Below, in pieces: positions 37,108 to 45,200 of a stretch of 64,000 nt of DNA. A program made the position numbers and the translations under genes. Within the stretch, counting starts at the first letter, position 1. The number at the start of each line of letters is the position of its first letter. Source of the DNA: Bradyrhizobium sp. AZCC 2262 (GTDB lineage: Bacteria > Pseudomonadota > Alphaproteobacteria > Rhizobiales > Xanthobacteraceae); assembly GCF_036924535.1 (NCBI RefSeq), contig NZ_JAZHRT010000001.1, forward strand, positions 7,874,001 through 7,938,000, written 5' to 3'. A model generated the notes under the pieces. The model was not told the origin of the DNA. It made no database searches and was given only the letters and a program-made list of their open reading frames with translations.

Positions 37108-37893
37108 ATGGCTGAATTCACGCTCCCGAAAAATTCGAGGATCACCGGCGGCAAGACCTGGCCGATACCGGCGGGCGCGACCGAGACGCGCGAGTTCAGG
37201 GTGTATCGCTGGAATCCGGACGACGGCAAGAACCCGAGCGTCGACACCTATCACGTCGACATCAACGACTGCGGCCCGATGGTGCTGGACGGCCTGATCT
37301 GGATCAAGAATCACATCGATCCGACGCTGACCTTCCGACGCTCCTGCCGCGAAGGCGTCTGCGGCTCCTGCGCCATGAACATCGACGGCCAGAACACGCT
37401 GGCCTGCACCAAATCAATGCATGACGTGGCCTCGGGCGGCGCCGTGAAGGTCAACCCGCTGCCGCACCAGCCGGTCGTGAAGGACCTGGTGCCTGATCTG
37501 ACCAATTTCTACGCGCAATACGCCTCCATCGAGCCCTGGCTGAAGACGACTACGCCGACGCCGCAGAAGGAATGGAAGCAGAGCCACGAGGACCGCGAAA
37601 AGCTCGACGGCCTCTACGAGTGCATTCTCTGCGCCTGCTGCTCGACCTCCTGCCCGAGCTATTGGTGGAACAGCGACCGCTTCCTGGGGCCCGCCGCGCT
37701 CCTGCAAGCGAATCGCTGGGTGACGGATTCCCGCGATGAGGCCACCGGCGAACGGCTCGACAACCTCGAAGACCCGTTCCGACTCTACCGCTGCCACACC
37801 ATCATGAACTGCGCCAAGGCCTGCCCGAAGGGCCTCAACCCGTCGGAAGCCATCGCCGAGCTCAAGCTGAAGATGGTCGAGCGCCAGATCTAG
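37108..37893 (+). CDS. sdhB: Succinate dehydrogenase iron-sulfur subunit
   Basis: 261 residues with three clusters visible: 2Fe-2S in [15 protein letters not shown], and the 4Fe-4S/3Fe-4S Cys sets in [17 protein letters not shown] and [17 protein letters not shown]. Passes electrons from SdhA to quinone. Last gene of sdhCDAB. Confidence 0.98.
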   Translation: MAEFTLPKNSRITGGKTWPIPAGATETREFRVYRWNPDDGKNPSVDTYHVDINDCGPMVLDGLIWIKNHIDPTLTFRRSCREGVCGSCAMNIDGQNTLACTKSMHDVASGGAVKVNPLPHQPVVKDLVPDLTNFYAQYASIEPWLKTTTPTPQKEWKQSHEDREKLDGLYECILCACCSTSCPSYWWNSDRFLGPAALLQANRWVTDSRDEATGERLDNLEDPFRLYRCHTIMNCAKACPKGLNPSEAIAELKLKMVERQI

Positions 37894-38028
37894 GCGAGAC
37901 GCCGTAGCCCGGGAACGGCGATATTTGAATCGATTATGACCGATCCGTCCGGACGAAAGTTCCCTTCCCCGCCCAACTTTGTTCTCAACGAAAGATTGCG
38001 TTAAGCTCGGCGCGGAGTCGGAGCGCCC

Positions 38029-40170
38029 GTGCAGACCGCACAACATAATTCGCTGAGACTGCTGCAATGGATGATGGTCGCTTCGCTGGCCCTTCCGTTG
38101 GCCCTGTTTGTATTTGCATCCGCCGTCTCCTGGGTCTCGATCCGCGAAACCGCCGACCGCGAAATCGAACGCGCGCTGGATGTCGCGCACGAGCATGCGC
38201 TGAAAGTGTTCGAGACCATCGACCGCAGCCTGTCGGAGATGGCCGAGATCGTCCGCGACGTTCCCGATGCCGACATCGTTGCGCGCGAGCAATTGCTGCA
38301 CCTGCGGCTGAAACAACTGGTCGCTTCGCTGCCGCAGGTGAAATCAGCCTGGATTTTCGACGCCAAGGGCCACGCCCTCGTCAACAGCCTGGTCGTGCCG
38401 GCACCCGAAATAGACTTTTCCGACCGGGACTATTTCAAGGCCCATACGGCCAGCGATATCGGAACCTATATCGGTGAGGCGCTGAAGCCGCGGCCGCCCT
38501 ATCAGGGCGCGACGTTCTTCGGCGTCAGCAGGCGGCGCCCGAGCGAGGATGGCAGCTTCGCCGGCGTGCTGCAGGCTTCGGTGTTCCCGGAATATTTCGA
38601 GAATTACTACGCCCGGATCGGCCGCGAGCCCGGCAGTTACTTCGCGCTCGGCCGGACGGACGGCACCGTGCTGGCGCGTTTCCCCACCGTCGACCGCGAC
38701 ATCCATTTCGACCCCAAAGGTCCGATCGGGAAACTGATCGCCAGTCCAACGGACGGTCTCATCACCGTGACGTCGCCGACCGACGGCCTCGAACGCCGTC
38801 TCGGCTATCGTCGCCTCGCCGAATACCCGATCTATGTCGGCGCCGGCCTCGAGACCTCGGCCATTCACGCCCGCTGGCTGTCCACCATGGGCCAGCATCT
38901 GATCTTCGGGGCGCCCGCCACCGCGCTGCTGTTTGCCCTGCTGGGGCTGGCCCTGCGCCGGACGCGCCATCTCCATTTCGAGGCCGAGAAACGGCAGGTG
39001 GCCGAAGAAGCGCTGAAGCATGGCCAGCGGCTGGAAGCGCTGGGCCAGCTTACCGGCGGCGTCGCGCACGACTTCAACAATCTGCTCACGGTGATCCGCG
39101 CTTCGGTGGACCTGTTGCGGCGGCCCGACCTGCCGGAGCCGCGGCGGCTGCGCTATATCGATGCGATCTCGGATACGGTGACCCGCGCCGCCAGGCTGAC
39201 CGGGCAATTGCTGGCCTTCGCGCGGCGGCAGACCTTGAAGCCGGAGGTGTTCGAGGTCGGACGAAGCGTGCAGACGCTGGCCGAAATGATCGGCACCCTG
39301 ATCGGTTCGCGCATCGAGATCGTCATCCTTGGACCGGACGAACCGTGCTTCGTCAACGCCGACGCCGGCCAGTTCGAAACCGCCATCATCAACATGGCCG
39401 TGAACGCGCGGGATGCCATCGAGGGCCGCGGACGGCTGACGATTGCGGTGGGCATGGCGGCCAGTCTGCCCAACGCCGCGCCGCTGTCGCAAAATCCCTA
39501 TGGCTATGTTGCGGTATCCGTCGCCGACACCGGCAGCGGCATTCCGCCGGATCAGTTCGAACGCATCTTCGAACCCTTCTTTACAACCAAGCAGGCCGGC
39601 CATGGCACCGGGCTCGGCCTGTCGCAGGTGTTCGGCTTCGCCAGGCAATCCGGCGGCGAAGTGGTCGTCGCCAGCGAGGCCGGCAAGGGCAGTGTTTTCA
39701 CGCTGTATTTGCCGCGCACCGCCGGCAGCGGGAAATCGCGACAGATGCCGGCGGCGGATGCCTCGGCGATCGCCGGGAGCGGGATGTCGGTGCTGGTGGT
39801 CGAAGACAATGCCGAGGTCGGGCAATTTGCCACCGACGCACTGGCCGATCTCGGCTACACCACCCGCCTGGTCGGCAGCGGCGCGCATGCGCTCGAAGTG
39901 CTGGCCGTCGGCGCGGATTGCTTCGATGTCGTATTCACCGACGTGGTGATGCCGGGCATGACCGGCCTCGAACTCACCCAGGAAATCCGCCGCCGGTACA
40001 CCGACCTGCCGGTCGTGCTGACCAGCGGTTACAGCCACGTGCTGTCGGAACACGGCAGCCACGGTTTTGAGCTGCTGCAAAAGCCCTATTCCGTCGAGCA
40101 GCTCTCGCGCGTGCTGCACCGGGTCGGCCGGCGGAAATTCAAACAGACGCCGACGGCCGCATCATCCTGA
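38029..40170 (+). CDS. Hybrid sensor histidine kinase with Cache-type sensor
   Basis: 713 residues. Two membrane helices (about 15-36 and 287-308) flank a periplasmic double-Cache-like domain; then a HisKA domain with phospho-acceptor His347 in GGVAHDFNNLLT, an ATPase domain (ETAIINMAVNARDAI, VADTGSGIP, FEPFFTTK, GTGLGLSQV), and a C-terminal receiver with Asp638 in VVFTDVVMPG. GTG start at 38029. No cognate response regulator or target gene is adjacent, so it is an orphan hybrid kinase. Confidence 0.92.
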   Translation: MQTAQHNSLRLLQWMMVASLALPLALFVFASAVSWVSIRETADREIERALDVAHEHALKVFETIDRSLSEMAEIVRDVPDADIVAREQLLHLRLKQLVASLPQVKSAWIFDAKGHALVNSLVVPAPEIDFSDRDYFKAHTASDIGTYIGEALKPRPPYQGATFFGVSRRRPSEDGSFAGVLQASVFPEYFENYYARIGREPGSYFALGRTDGTVLARFPTVDRDIHFDPKGPIGKLIASPTDGLITVTSPTDGLERRLGYRRLAEYPIYVGAGLETSAIHARWLSTMGQHLIFGAPATALLFALLGLALRRTRHLHFEAEKRQVAEEALKHGQRLEALGQLTGGVAHDFNNLLTVIRASVDLLRRPDLPEPRRLRYIDAISDTVTRAARLTGQLLAFARRQTLKPEVFEVGRSVQTLAEMIGTLIGSRIEIVILGPDEPCFVNADAGQFETAIINMAVNARDAIEGRGRLTIAVGMAASLPNAAPLSQNPYGYVAVSVADTGSGIPPDQFERIFEPFFTTKQAGHGTGLGLSQVFGFARQSGGEVVVASEAGKGSVFTLYLPRTAGSGKSRQMPAADASAIAGSGMSVLVVEDNAEVGQFATDALADLGYTTRLVGSGAHALEVLAVGADCFDVVFTDVVMPGMTGLELTQEIRRRYTDLPVVLTSGYSHVLSEHGSHGFELLQKPYSVEQLSRVLHRVGRRKFKQTPTAASS

Positions 40171-40253
40171 CCCCGCGATAGCCAGAGCACTTCCAACCGC
40201 GGTATTTTTTGCAAAATTCACGCTATCCGCGCCATTGACCCGGAAGAAGGCAA

Positions 40254-41183
40254 ATGACCACCGAACCTCCCATTATCCTCCACCACTTTCCGCAATCGCC
40301 GTTCTCGGAAAAGATCCGCCTGATCTTTGGCCTGAAGAACATTGCATGGACCTCGGTGCTGATTACGCGGATCATGCCGCGGCCGGACCTGATGCCGATG
40401 ACCGGAGGCTATCGGCGCACCCCGGTGATGCAGATCGGCGCCGACATCTATTGCGACACCCAGTGTATCATCCGCGAACTGGAACGGCGTTTCCCGGCGC
40501 CGACACTGTTTCCGGAAGCGTGCCGGGGTCTGGCCTCGGCCACGGCGATGTGGACCGACAAGGCGTTCTTTCAGAGCACCGTGAACCTGATCTTCGGTTC
40601 GCTCGCCGACAAGGTCCCGCAGGAGTTCATCGCCGACCGCGAGAAACTCCGCGGCGCCAAATTCGATATCGCCGCGATGACGGCCGCGATTCCGCAAATG
40701 CGCGACCAGTTTCGCGCCCATCTGCAGTGGATCGACGCGCAGCTCGCCTATGGTCGAAGCTGGATGTGCGGAGACCAGGTCAGCCTCTGCGACATCAACG
40801 CCTACATGAACGTCTGGTACCTTCGCACCAATCTTCCCGTCCTCGATCAACTGCTCGCGGAATTTCCGGCCACGAAGGATTGGGAAGCACGGATGCGCGC
40901 GATCGGGCACGCCACCTCCACCGAAATATCGACCGCGGCAGCGCTGGAGATTGCGACCCGCGCGTCTCCAGCGACCATCGAGCTCGCCGATCCCCACGAT
41001 CCCAACGGCCGCAAGCCGGGCGACGCGGTCACGGTGATGCCGGACGACTACGGCAAGATCGGCGTGCGCGGCAAAATCGTCGCGCTCTCGTCCCAGCACA
41101 TCGCGATTCGGCGAAATGATCCCATCACCGGCGAGGTGGTCGTGCATTTTCCGCGCGCAGGGTTTCTGGTGCTGCCGGCATAG
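40254..41183 (+). CDS. Glutathione S-transferase-like protein
   Basis: 309 residues. N-terminal thioredoxin fold ILHHFPQSPFSEKIRLIFGL with RTPVMQIGADIYCDTQCIIRELE (glutathione site), then an all-helical domain and an extra C-terminal segment of about 90 residues that is not typical of the smallest GSTs. Substrate unknown. ATG 40254 after GGAAGAAGGCAA. Confidence 0.85.
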   Translation: MTTEPPIILHHFPQSPFSEKIRLIFGLKNIAWTSVLITRIMPRPDLMPMTGGYRRTPVMQIGADIYCDTQCIIRELERRFPAPTLFPEACRGLASATAMWTDKAFFQSTVNLIFGSLADKVPQEFIADREKLRGAKFDIAAMTAAIPQMRDQFRAHLQWIDAQLAYGRSWMCGDQVSLCDINAYMNVWYLRTNLPVLDQLLAEFPATKDWEARMRAIGHATSTEISTAAALEIATRASPATIELADPHDPNGRKPGDAVTVMPDDYGKIGVRGKIVALSSQHIAIRRNDPITGEVVVHFPRAGFLVLPA

Positions 41184-41199
41184 CGCCTGGAACTCAACT

Positions 41200-41224
41200 G
41201 GAACCTTTTGATTTGGCTGCCGTT
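41200..41224 (+). promoter_or_regulatory. EcfG-type promoter of the BacA-like exporter
   Basis: GGAAC (41200-41204), 16 bases, CGTT (41221-41224): exact match to the alphaproteobacterial general stress response promoter. The -10 element ends 8 bases before the ATG at 41233, so the transcript would be leaderless or nearly so; no Shine-Dalgarno is present. Confidence 0.6.
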
Positions 41225-41232
41225 GTGCCGCC

Positions 41233-43245
41233 ATGGGCAAAGCAACCGTCAAATCGCCAGCGAAGAAACCCGCAATCGCAAGAAAGAAACCCGACTCCGG
41301 CGCCAAGGCGCCGGACTCCGAAGAAAAATCGGAATTCGTCGAAGTCGTCGCGGAAGACGGTGACCATGTCGAGCCCCCGCCGCCCCAAGCGGTTGAACCC
41401 GACCCGGAATGGTCCCCGGAAGAGGCCGAGCAAGCCCGCAAGGATTATCTGCTGACGCGGTTCTGGATCAGCGCGCGCGGCTACTGGGGCAAGAACGGTG
41501 GCCGGCTGGCGTGGCTTTTTACGTTCGGGCTGCTGTTCCTGATCGTTGCCAATGTCGGCTTCCAGTATGGCATAAATGTCTGGAATCGCGCGATCTTCGA
41601 CGCCATCGAGAAGCGCGATTCCGCCACCGTGTACTATCTCGCCGCGGTATTCTTTCCGCTCGCGATCGGCAGCGTGCTGCTCGGCGTGGCGCAGGTATTC
41701 GCCCGCATGGGCATCCAGCGCCGCTGGCGCGCCTGGCTGACGAACGCGGTGATATCGCGCTGGCTGGCCAATGGACGTTACTACCAGCTCAATCTCGTCG
41801 GCGGCGATCACCAGAATCCGGAGTATCGCATCGCCGAGGATTTGAGGATTGCAACCGACTCTCCGGTGGACTTCGTCGCCGGCGTGACGTCGGCGTTCCT
41901 CTCGGCCGCGACCTTCATCGTCGTGCTCTGGACCATCGGCGGCGCGCTGACCGTAACGCTGGGCGGCTCCACCATCACCATCCCCGGCTTCCTGGTGATT
42001 GCCGCGATCATTTACGCAGCGATCGCGTCAGGCTCGATCATGACGATCGGACGAAGTTTTGTGCAGGTGTCCGAGGACAAGAACCAGGCTGAGGCCGAGT
42101 ATCGCTACACGTTGACGCGCGTGCGCGAGAACGGCGAAAGCATTGCGCTACTTGGCGGCGAGGAGGAAGAGCGCGACGGCATCGACAAGACCTTTACCAA
42201 AGTTCTGCGACAATGGGCACGGCTCGCCGGCCAGCATATGCGCACCACGCTAGTGTCGCAGGGATCGAGCCTCATTGCACCTGTCGTACCCTTGTTGCTG
42301 TGCGCGCCAAAATTTCTCGACGGCAGCATGACGCTCGGGCAGGTGATGCAGGCGGCGTCCGCCTTCACCATCGTGCAGACGGCGTTCGGCTGGCTGGTCG
42401 ACAATTATCCGCGGCTTGCCGACTGGAACGCCTGCGCGCGCCGCATCGCTTCGCTGATGATGTCGCTCGATGGCCTCGAGCGCGCCGAGCAGGGCGACGG
42501 CATCGGCCGCATCAAGCGCGGCGAGACCGAGGGCGACGCCATGCTGAGCCTCAACGATCTCTCGGTCACGCTCGATGACGGCACCGCGGTGGTCGGCGAA
42601 ACCGAAGTGGCAATTGGGCCCGGCGAGCGCCTGCTGGTGGCCGGCGAATCCGGCACCGGCAAGAGCACATTGGTCCGTGCGCTGGCGGGGTTATGGCCGT
42701 GGGGCGGCGGCAGCGTCAATTTCCACCCCGACCGCCGGCTCTTCATGCTGCCGCAGAAGCCTTACATCCCATCCGGCACGCTGCGCCGCGCGATCGCCTA
42801 CCCCGGCGCAGCTGACGACTGGACGGTCGAGGGGATCGGCGAGGCTCTGCACAAGGTCGGCCTCGATCACCTCAAGGAGAAGATCGAGGAAGAAGGACCG
42901 TGGGACCAGACGCTTTCCGGTGGCGAAAAGCAGCGGCTGGCATTCGCGCGTCTCCTGCTCCACAACCCCGACATCGTGGTGCTGGACGAGGCGACGTCAG
43001 CGCTCGACGAAAAGAGCCAGGACAAGATGATGGAAATCGTGATCAAGGAGCTCCCGAAGGCCACCATCGTCAGCGTCGCCCACCGCGTCGAGCTGGAGGC
43101 GTTTCACAGCCGTAAAATCGTGCTGGAACGGCGCAAGGGCGGCGCCAAACTGGTCAGCGACGTCGACCTGATCCCGCGCAAGGGTGGACAACGCCTGCTT
43201 GGACGTTTCCTGCGCAATCGCAAGGCTGCCAAGAAAGCGGCGTAA
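41233..43245 (+). CDS. SbmA/BacA-related ABC transporter (permease-ATPase fusion)
   Basis: 670 residues. A charged, Lys/Glu/Pro-rich cytosolic extension (about 1-75) precedes a six-helix ABC_membrane_2/SbmA-BacA-type permease (about 90-400), then a C-terminal ATPase: Walker A GESGTGKST at 471-479, LSGGEKQRLAFARLLL from 561, Walker B IVVLDEATSALDE. This is the layout of Bradyrhizobium BclA, which takes up and resists plant NCR peptides; sequence alone does not separate BclA from YddA-type paralogues. Likely a homodimeric inner-membrane transporter of peptides or very-long-chain lipids. Confidence 0.85.
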   Translation: MGKATVKSPAKKPAIARKKPDSGAKAPDSEEKSEFVEVVAEDGDHVEPPPPQAVEPDPEWSPEEAEQARKDYLLTRFWISARGYWGKNGGRLAWLFTFGLLFLIVANVGFQYGINVWNRAIFDAIEKRDSATVYYLAAVFFPLAIGSVLLGVAQVFARMGIQRRWRAWLTNAVISRWLANGRYYQLNLVGGDHQNPEYRIAEDLRIATDSPVDFVAGVTSAFLSAATFIVVLWTIGGALTVTLGGSTITIPGFLVIAAIIYAAIASGSIMTIGRSFVQVSEDKNQAEAEYRYTLTRVRENGESIALLGGEEEERDGIDKTFTKVLRQWARLAGQHMRTTLVSQGSSLIAPVVPLLLCAPKFLDGSMTLGQVMQAASAFTIVQTAFGWLVDNYPRLADWNACARRIASLMMSLDGLERAEQGDGIGRIKRGETEGDAMLSLNDLSVTLDDGTAVVGETEVAIGPGERLLVAGESGTGKSTLVRALAGLWPWGGGSVNFHPDRRLFMLPQKPYIPSGTLRRAIAYPGAADDWTVEGIGEALHKVGLDHLKEKIEEEGPWDQTLSGGEKQRLAFARLLLHNPDIVVLDEATSALDEKSQDKMMEIVIKELPKATIVSVAHRVELEAFHSRKIVLERRKGGAKLVSDVDLIPRKGGQRLLGRFLRNRKAAKKAA

Positions 43246-43259
43246 GATAAAGACTTCCC

Positions 43260-43383
43260 GTCGTCCCTGCGAAAGCAGGGACCCATAACCCCTGGCCTTG
43301 ATTATTGCGGAGAGTATCAACTCCAACCGCCTCAAATCGAGAAGCCGCGGCGTATGGGCCCCTGCTTTCGCAGGGGCGACGAT
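43260..43383. repeat. Palindromic repeat (GTCGTCCCTGCGAACGCAGGG family)
   Basis: CGTCGTCCCTGCGAAAGCAG ... CTGCTTTCGCAGGGGCGACG; fourth copy of the family, overlapping the first in-frame ATG of the next gene. Confidence 0.85.
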
Positions 43384-43443
43384 GTCGTTGGAGTCGCGCG
43401 CAAAACCGGCTATGCATGCCGCCGCTTCACCGAGGACTTTTGC

Positions 43444-44271
43444 TTGAAGCCCAACAACGATCCTTCGCCCGCGCCGTTCGGCGCATTCGCCCCGAATGCC
43501 GCACAGGCCGCGATCATTTCGCTGGCCCATCGCTCGCGGCTGAAGCGCGGCGCCTTTCGGCCGATGCTGTCGCGGCTGGTGAATCTGCTGCGCGCGGGTC
43601 CTGTCGACGTGCAATATCAGGGCGCCTCGTTCCGCTTCTACCACCAGGCCAGCGCCACCGAGCGCGGCGCGCTGTTCAATCCCGCCTACAATATCGAGGA
43701 GCTGGATTTTTTGCGCGCGCATGTTCCCGCGGGCGGGGTCTTCGTCGATGTCGGCGCCAATGTCGGCACCTATGCGCTGGCGTTGGCGCGCCATGTCGGC
43801 GCCGGCGGCAAGGTGATCGCGATCGAGCCGCATCCGGTGACCCATGCGCGGCTCGCCTTCAACAACACGTCCTCCGGCTACACCCAGGTGCGGCTGGTCG
43901 CGGCCGCGGCCGGCCCCGCCGATGGCGAATTGCTGATCGAGACCGACGGCGACAATCTCGGCGCCAGCCACATCGTGTCGGGTGAGGCCTCCGGCAAGGC
44001 GATCAAGGTGCCGTCGCTGCGGCTGCAGCGCATCCTCGAGGAAGCCGGCGTCTCGCATGTCGACGCGCTCAAGATCGATGTCGAAGGTTTTGAGGACCGC
44101 GTGCTGACCGGGTTTTTCGCCGACGCGCCGCAGGCCTTGTGGCCCCGCGCGATCGTGATCGAGCATCTGTCGAAGGACGAGTGGCTGGGCGACTGCATCG
44201 CCGACATGCGCGCGCGGGGTTATATCGAGACGGGCAAGACCCGCAGCAACACGCTGCTGGCGCGCGGCTGA
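43444..44271 (+). CDS. FkbM-family methyltransferase
   Basis: About 275 residues from TTG 43444, with GAGGA upstream. VFVDVGANVGTYALALARHV is the FkbM AdoMet motif I, followed by VIAIEPHP, and VDALKIDVEGFEDRVLTG is motif III (Methyltransf_21). The first in-frame ATG at 43354 lies inside a palindromic repeat and would add unrelated residues; the exact start is uncertain. Likely O-methylates a sugar or surface metabolite. Confidence 0.85.
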   Translation: MKPNNDPSPAPFGAFAPNAAQAAIISLAHRSRLKRGAFRPMLSRLVNLLRAGPVDVQYQGASFRFYHQASATERGALFNPAYNIEELDFLRAHVPAGGVFVDVGANVGTYALALARHVGAGGKVIAIEPHPVTHARLAFNNTSSGYTQVRLVAAAAGPADGELLIETDGDNLGASHIVSGEASGKAIKVPSLRLQRILEEAGVSHVDALKIDVEGFEDRVLTGFFADAPQALWPRAIVIEHLSKDEWLGDCIADMRARGYIETGKTRSNTLLARG

Positions 44272-44305
44272 ATCTCCATAATCCCTCGAACCGCAGGAGA
44301 GCTTG

Positions 44306-44692
44306 ATGATCGACCACATCGGATTTCAGGTTTCGGATTATGAACGCTCCAAGGCCTTCTATCTGAAGGCATTGGCGCCGCTCGATTACACCCTCGTGTT
44401 TGAAGTCCCGCCGGAGCGAACAGGCGGCGAGCCCGCCGCGGGTTTTGGCGCCAATGGAAAGCCCGATTTCTGGATCGGCGGCGAAGGCGGGATGGACAAG
44501 CCGTTGCATGTCGCGATCCTGGCCAACGACCGTGCCACGGTGGACGCCTTCTACAAGGCAGCCATGGCGGCCGGCGGGCGCGACAACGGCGCACCGGGAA
44601 TTCGCGCGCACTACCACCCGAACTATTACGGCGCCTTCGTGCTCGATCCCGACGGCCACAACATCGAAGCCGTCTGTCACGCGCCGGCTTGA
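44306..44692 (+). CDS. VOC-family (glyoxalase/dioxygenase superfamily) protein
   Basis: 128 residues from ATG 44306 with AGGAGAG upstream. One VOC domain: IDHIGFQVSDYERSKAFYLK, GDNGAPG-type loop (RDNGAPGIRAHYHPNYYG) and AFVLDPDGHNIEAVCH, which holds the metal-binding His and Glu. Probably a metal-dependent enzyme or a resistance-type binding protein; substrate unknown. Confidence 0.9.
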   Translation: MIDHIGFQVSDYERSKAFYLKALAPLDYTLVFEVPPERTGGEPAAGFGANGKPDFWIGGEGGMDKPLHVAILANDRATVDAFYKAAMAAGGRDNGAPGIRAHYHPNYYGAFVLDPDGHNIEAVCHAPA

Positions 44693-44724
44693 CCGTCCCG
44701 GCGGTTCCATTTTTGTATCGCGCG

Positions 44725-44749
44725 GGAACCTCGCGCCGCCAGCGCCGTT
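44725..44749 (+). promoter_or_regulatory. EcfG-type promoter of the small Pro-rich protein
   Basis: GGAAC (44725-44729), 16 bases, CGTT (44746-44749), 34 bases before the ATG at 44783. Exact match to the general stress response consensus at an ideal distance for a leadered transcript. Confidence 0.75.
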
Positions 44750-44782
44750 GTCTCATCCGGAGTTGAAACTTCAGGAGACGCG

Positions 44783-45013
44783 ATGCCGATTGAACCGCCG
44801 GAGATACCGCCGGCGACACCGGGACAGCCGACCGAGCCGCCGCCGGAGAATCCTCCGGGTAATCCCCGCCCGGAGGTGCCACCACCCCTCCGTGAACCCG
44901 GTCAGCCACCACAACCGCGTGAGTTGCCGGGCAAGACGCCGGACGAGTTACCGATACGCGGGCCAAGCGGCCCCAGCACTCCCAATCCCGCCACCAATCC
45001 GAGGACCATATGA
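44783..45013 (+). CDS. Small proline-rich protein
   Basis: 76 residues, about 40% Pro, no signal peptide, membrane helix or Cys (PPEIPPATPGQPTEPPPENP). ATG 44783 with CAGGAG at good spacing. Likely disordered. The EcfG-type promoter 34 bases upstream suggests a stress-induced protein, a known feature of small disordered proteins in the Bradyrhizobium stress regulon (inference). No family recognised. Confidence 0.7.
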   Translation: MPIEPPEIPPATPGQPTEPPPENPPGNPRPEVPPPLREPGQPPQPRELPGKTPDELPIRGPSGPSTPNPATNPRTI

Positions 45014-45200
45014 AGGCACCGTCTGAACGCGCAATGAACAACGATGCATGCAACCCATTGCGCCGATGAAATAAAAACCATCCGACCATTTGTAGGCCGC
45101 CACAATCCGGCCTAATGATTAGCCGTTCAATCGACCAACTGACATGCCAATGGAAAGCCGTTCCGTTGCTGTCAGGCCTATTCCGGGGACCAAGGACATC

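Noticed and set aside
35197..37314. 705-codon minus-strand frame opposite sdhA
   Set aside because: Shadow of sdhA codon bias; no recognisable domain and sdhA is certain.
38344..40119. 591-codon minus-strand frame opposite the histidine kinase
   Set aside because: Shadow of a well-supported kinase with all motifs on the plus strand.
45010..45069. 19-codon frame overlapping the stop of the Pro-rich gene
   Set aside because: Too short and without supporting signals; the ATGA overlap is likely chance.
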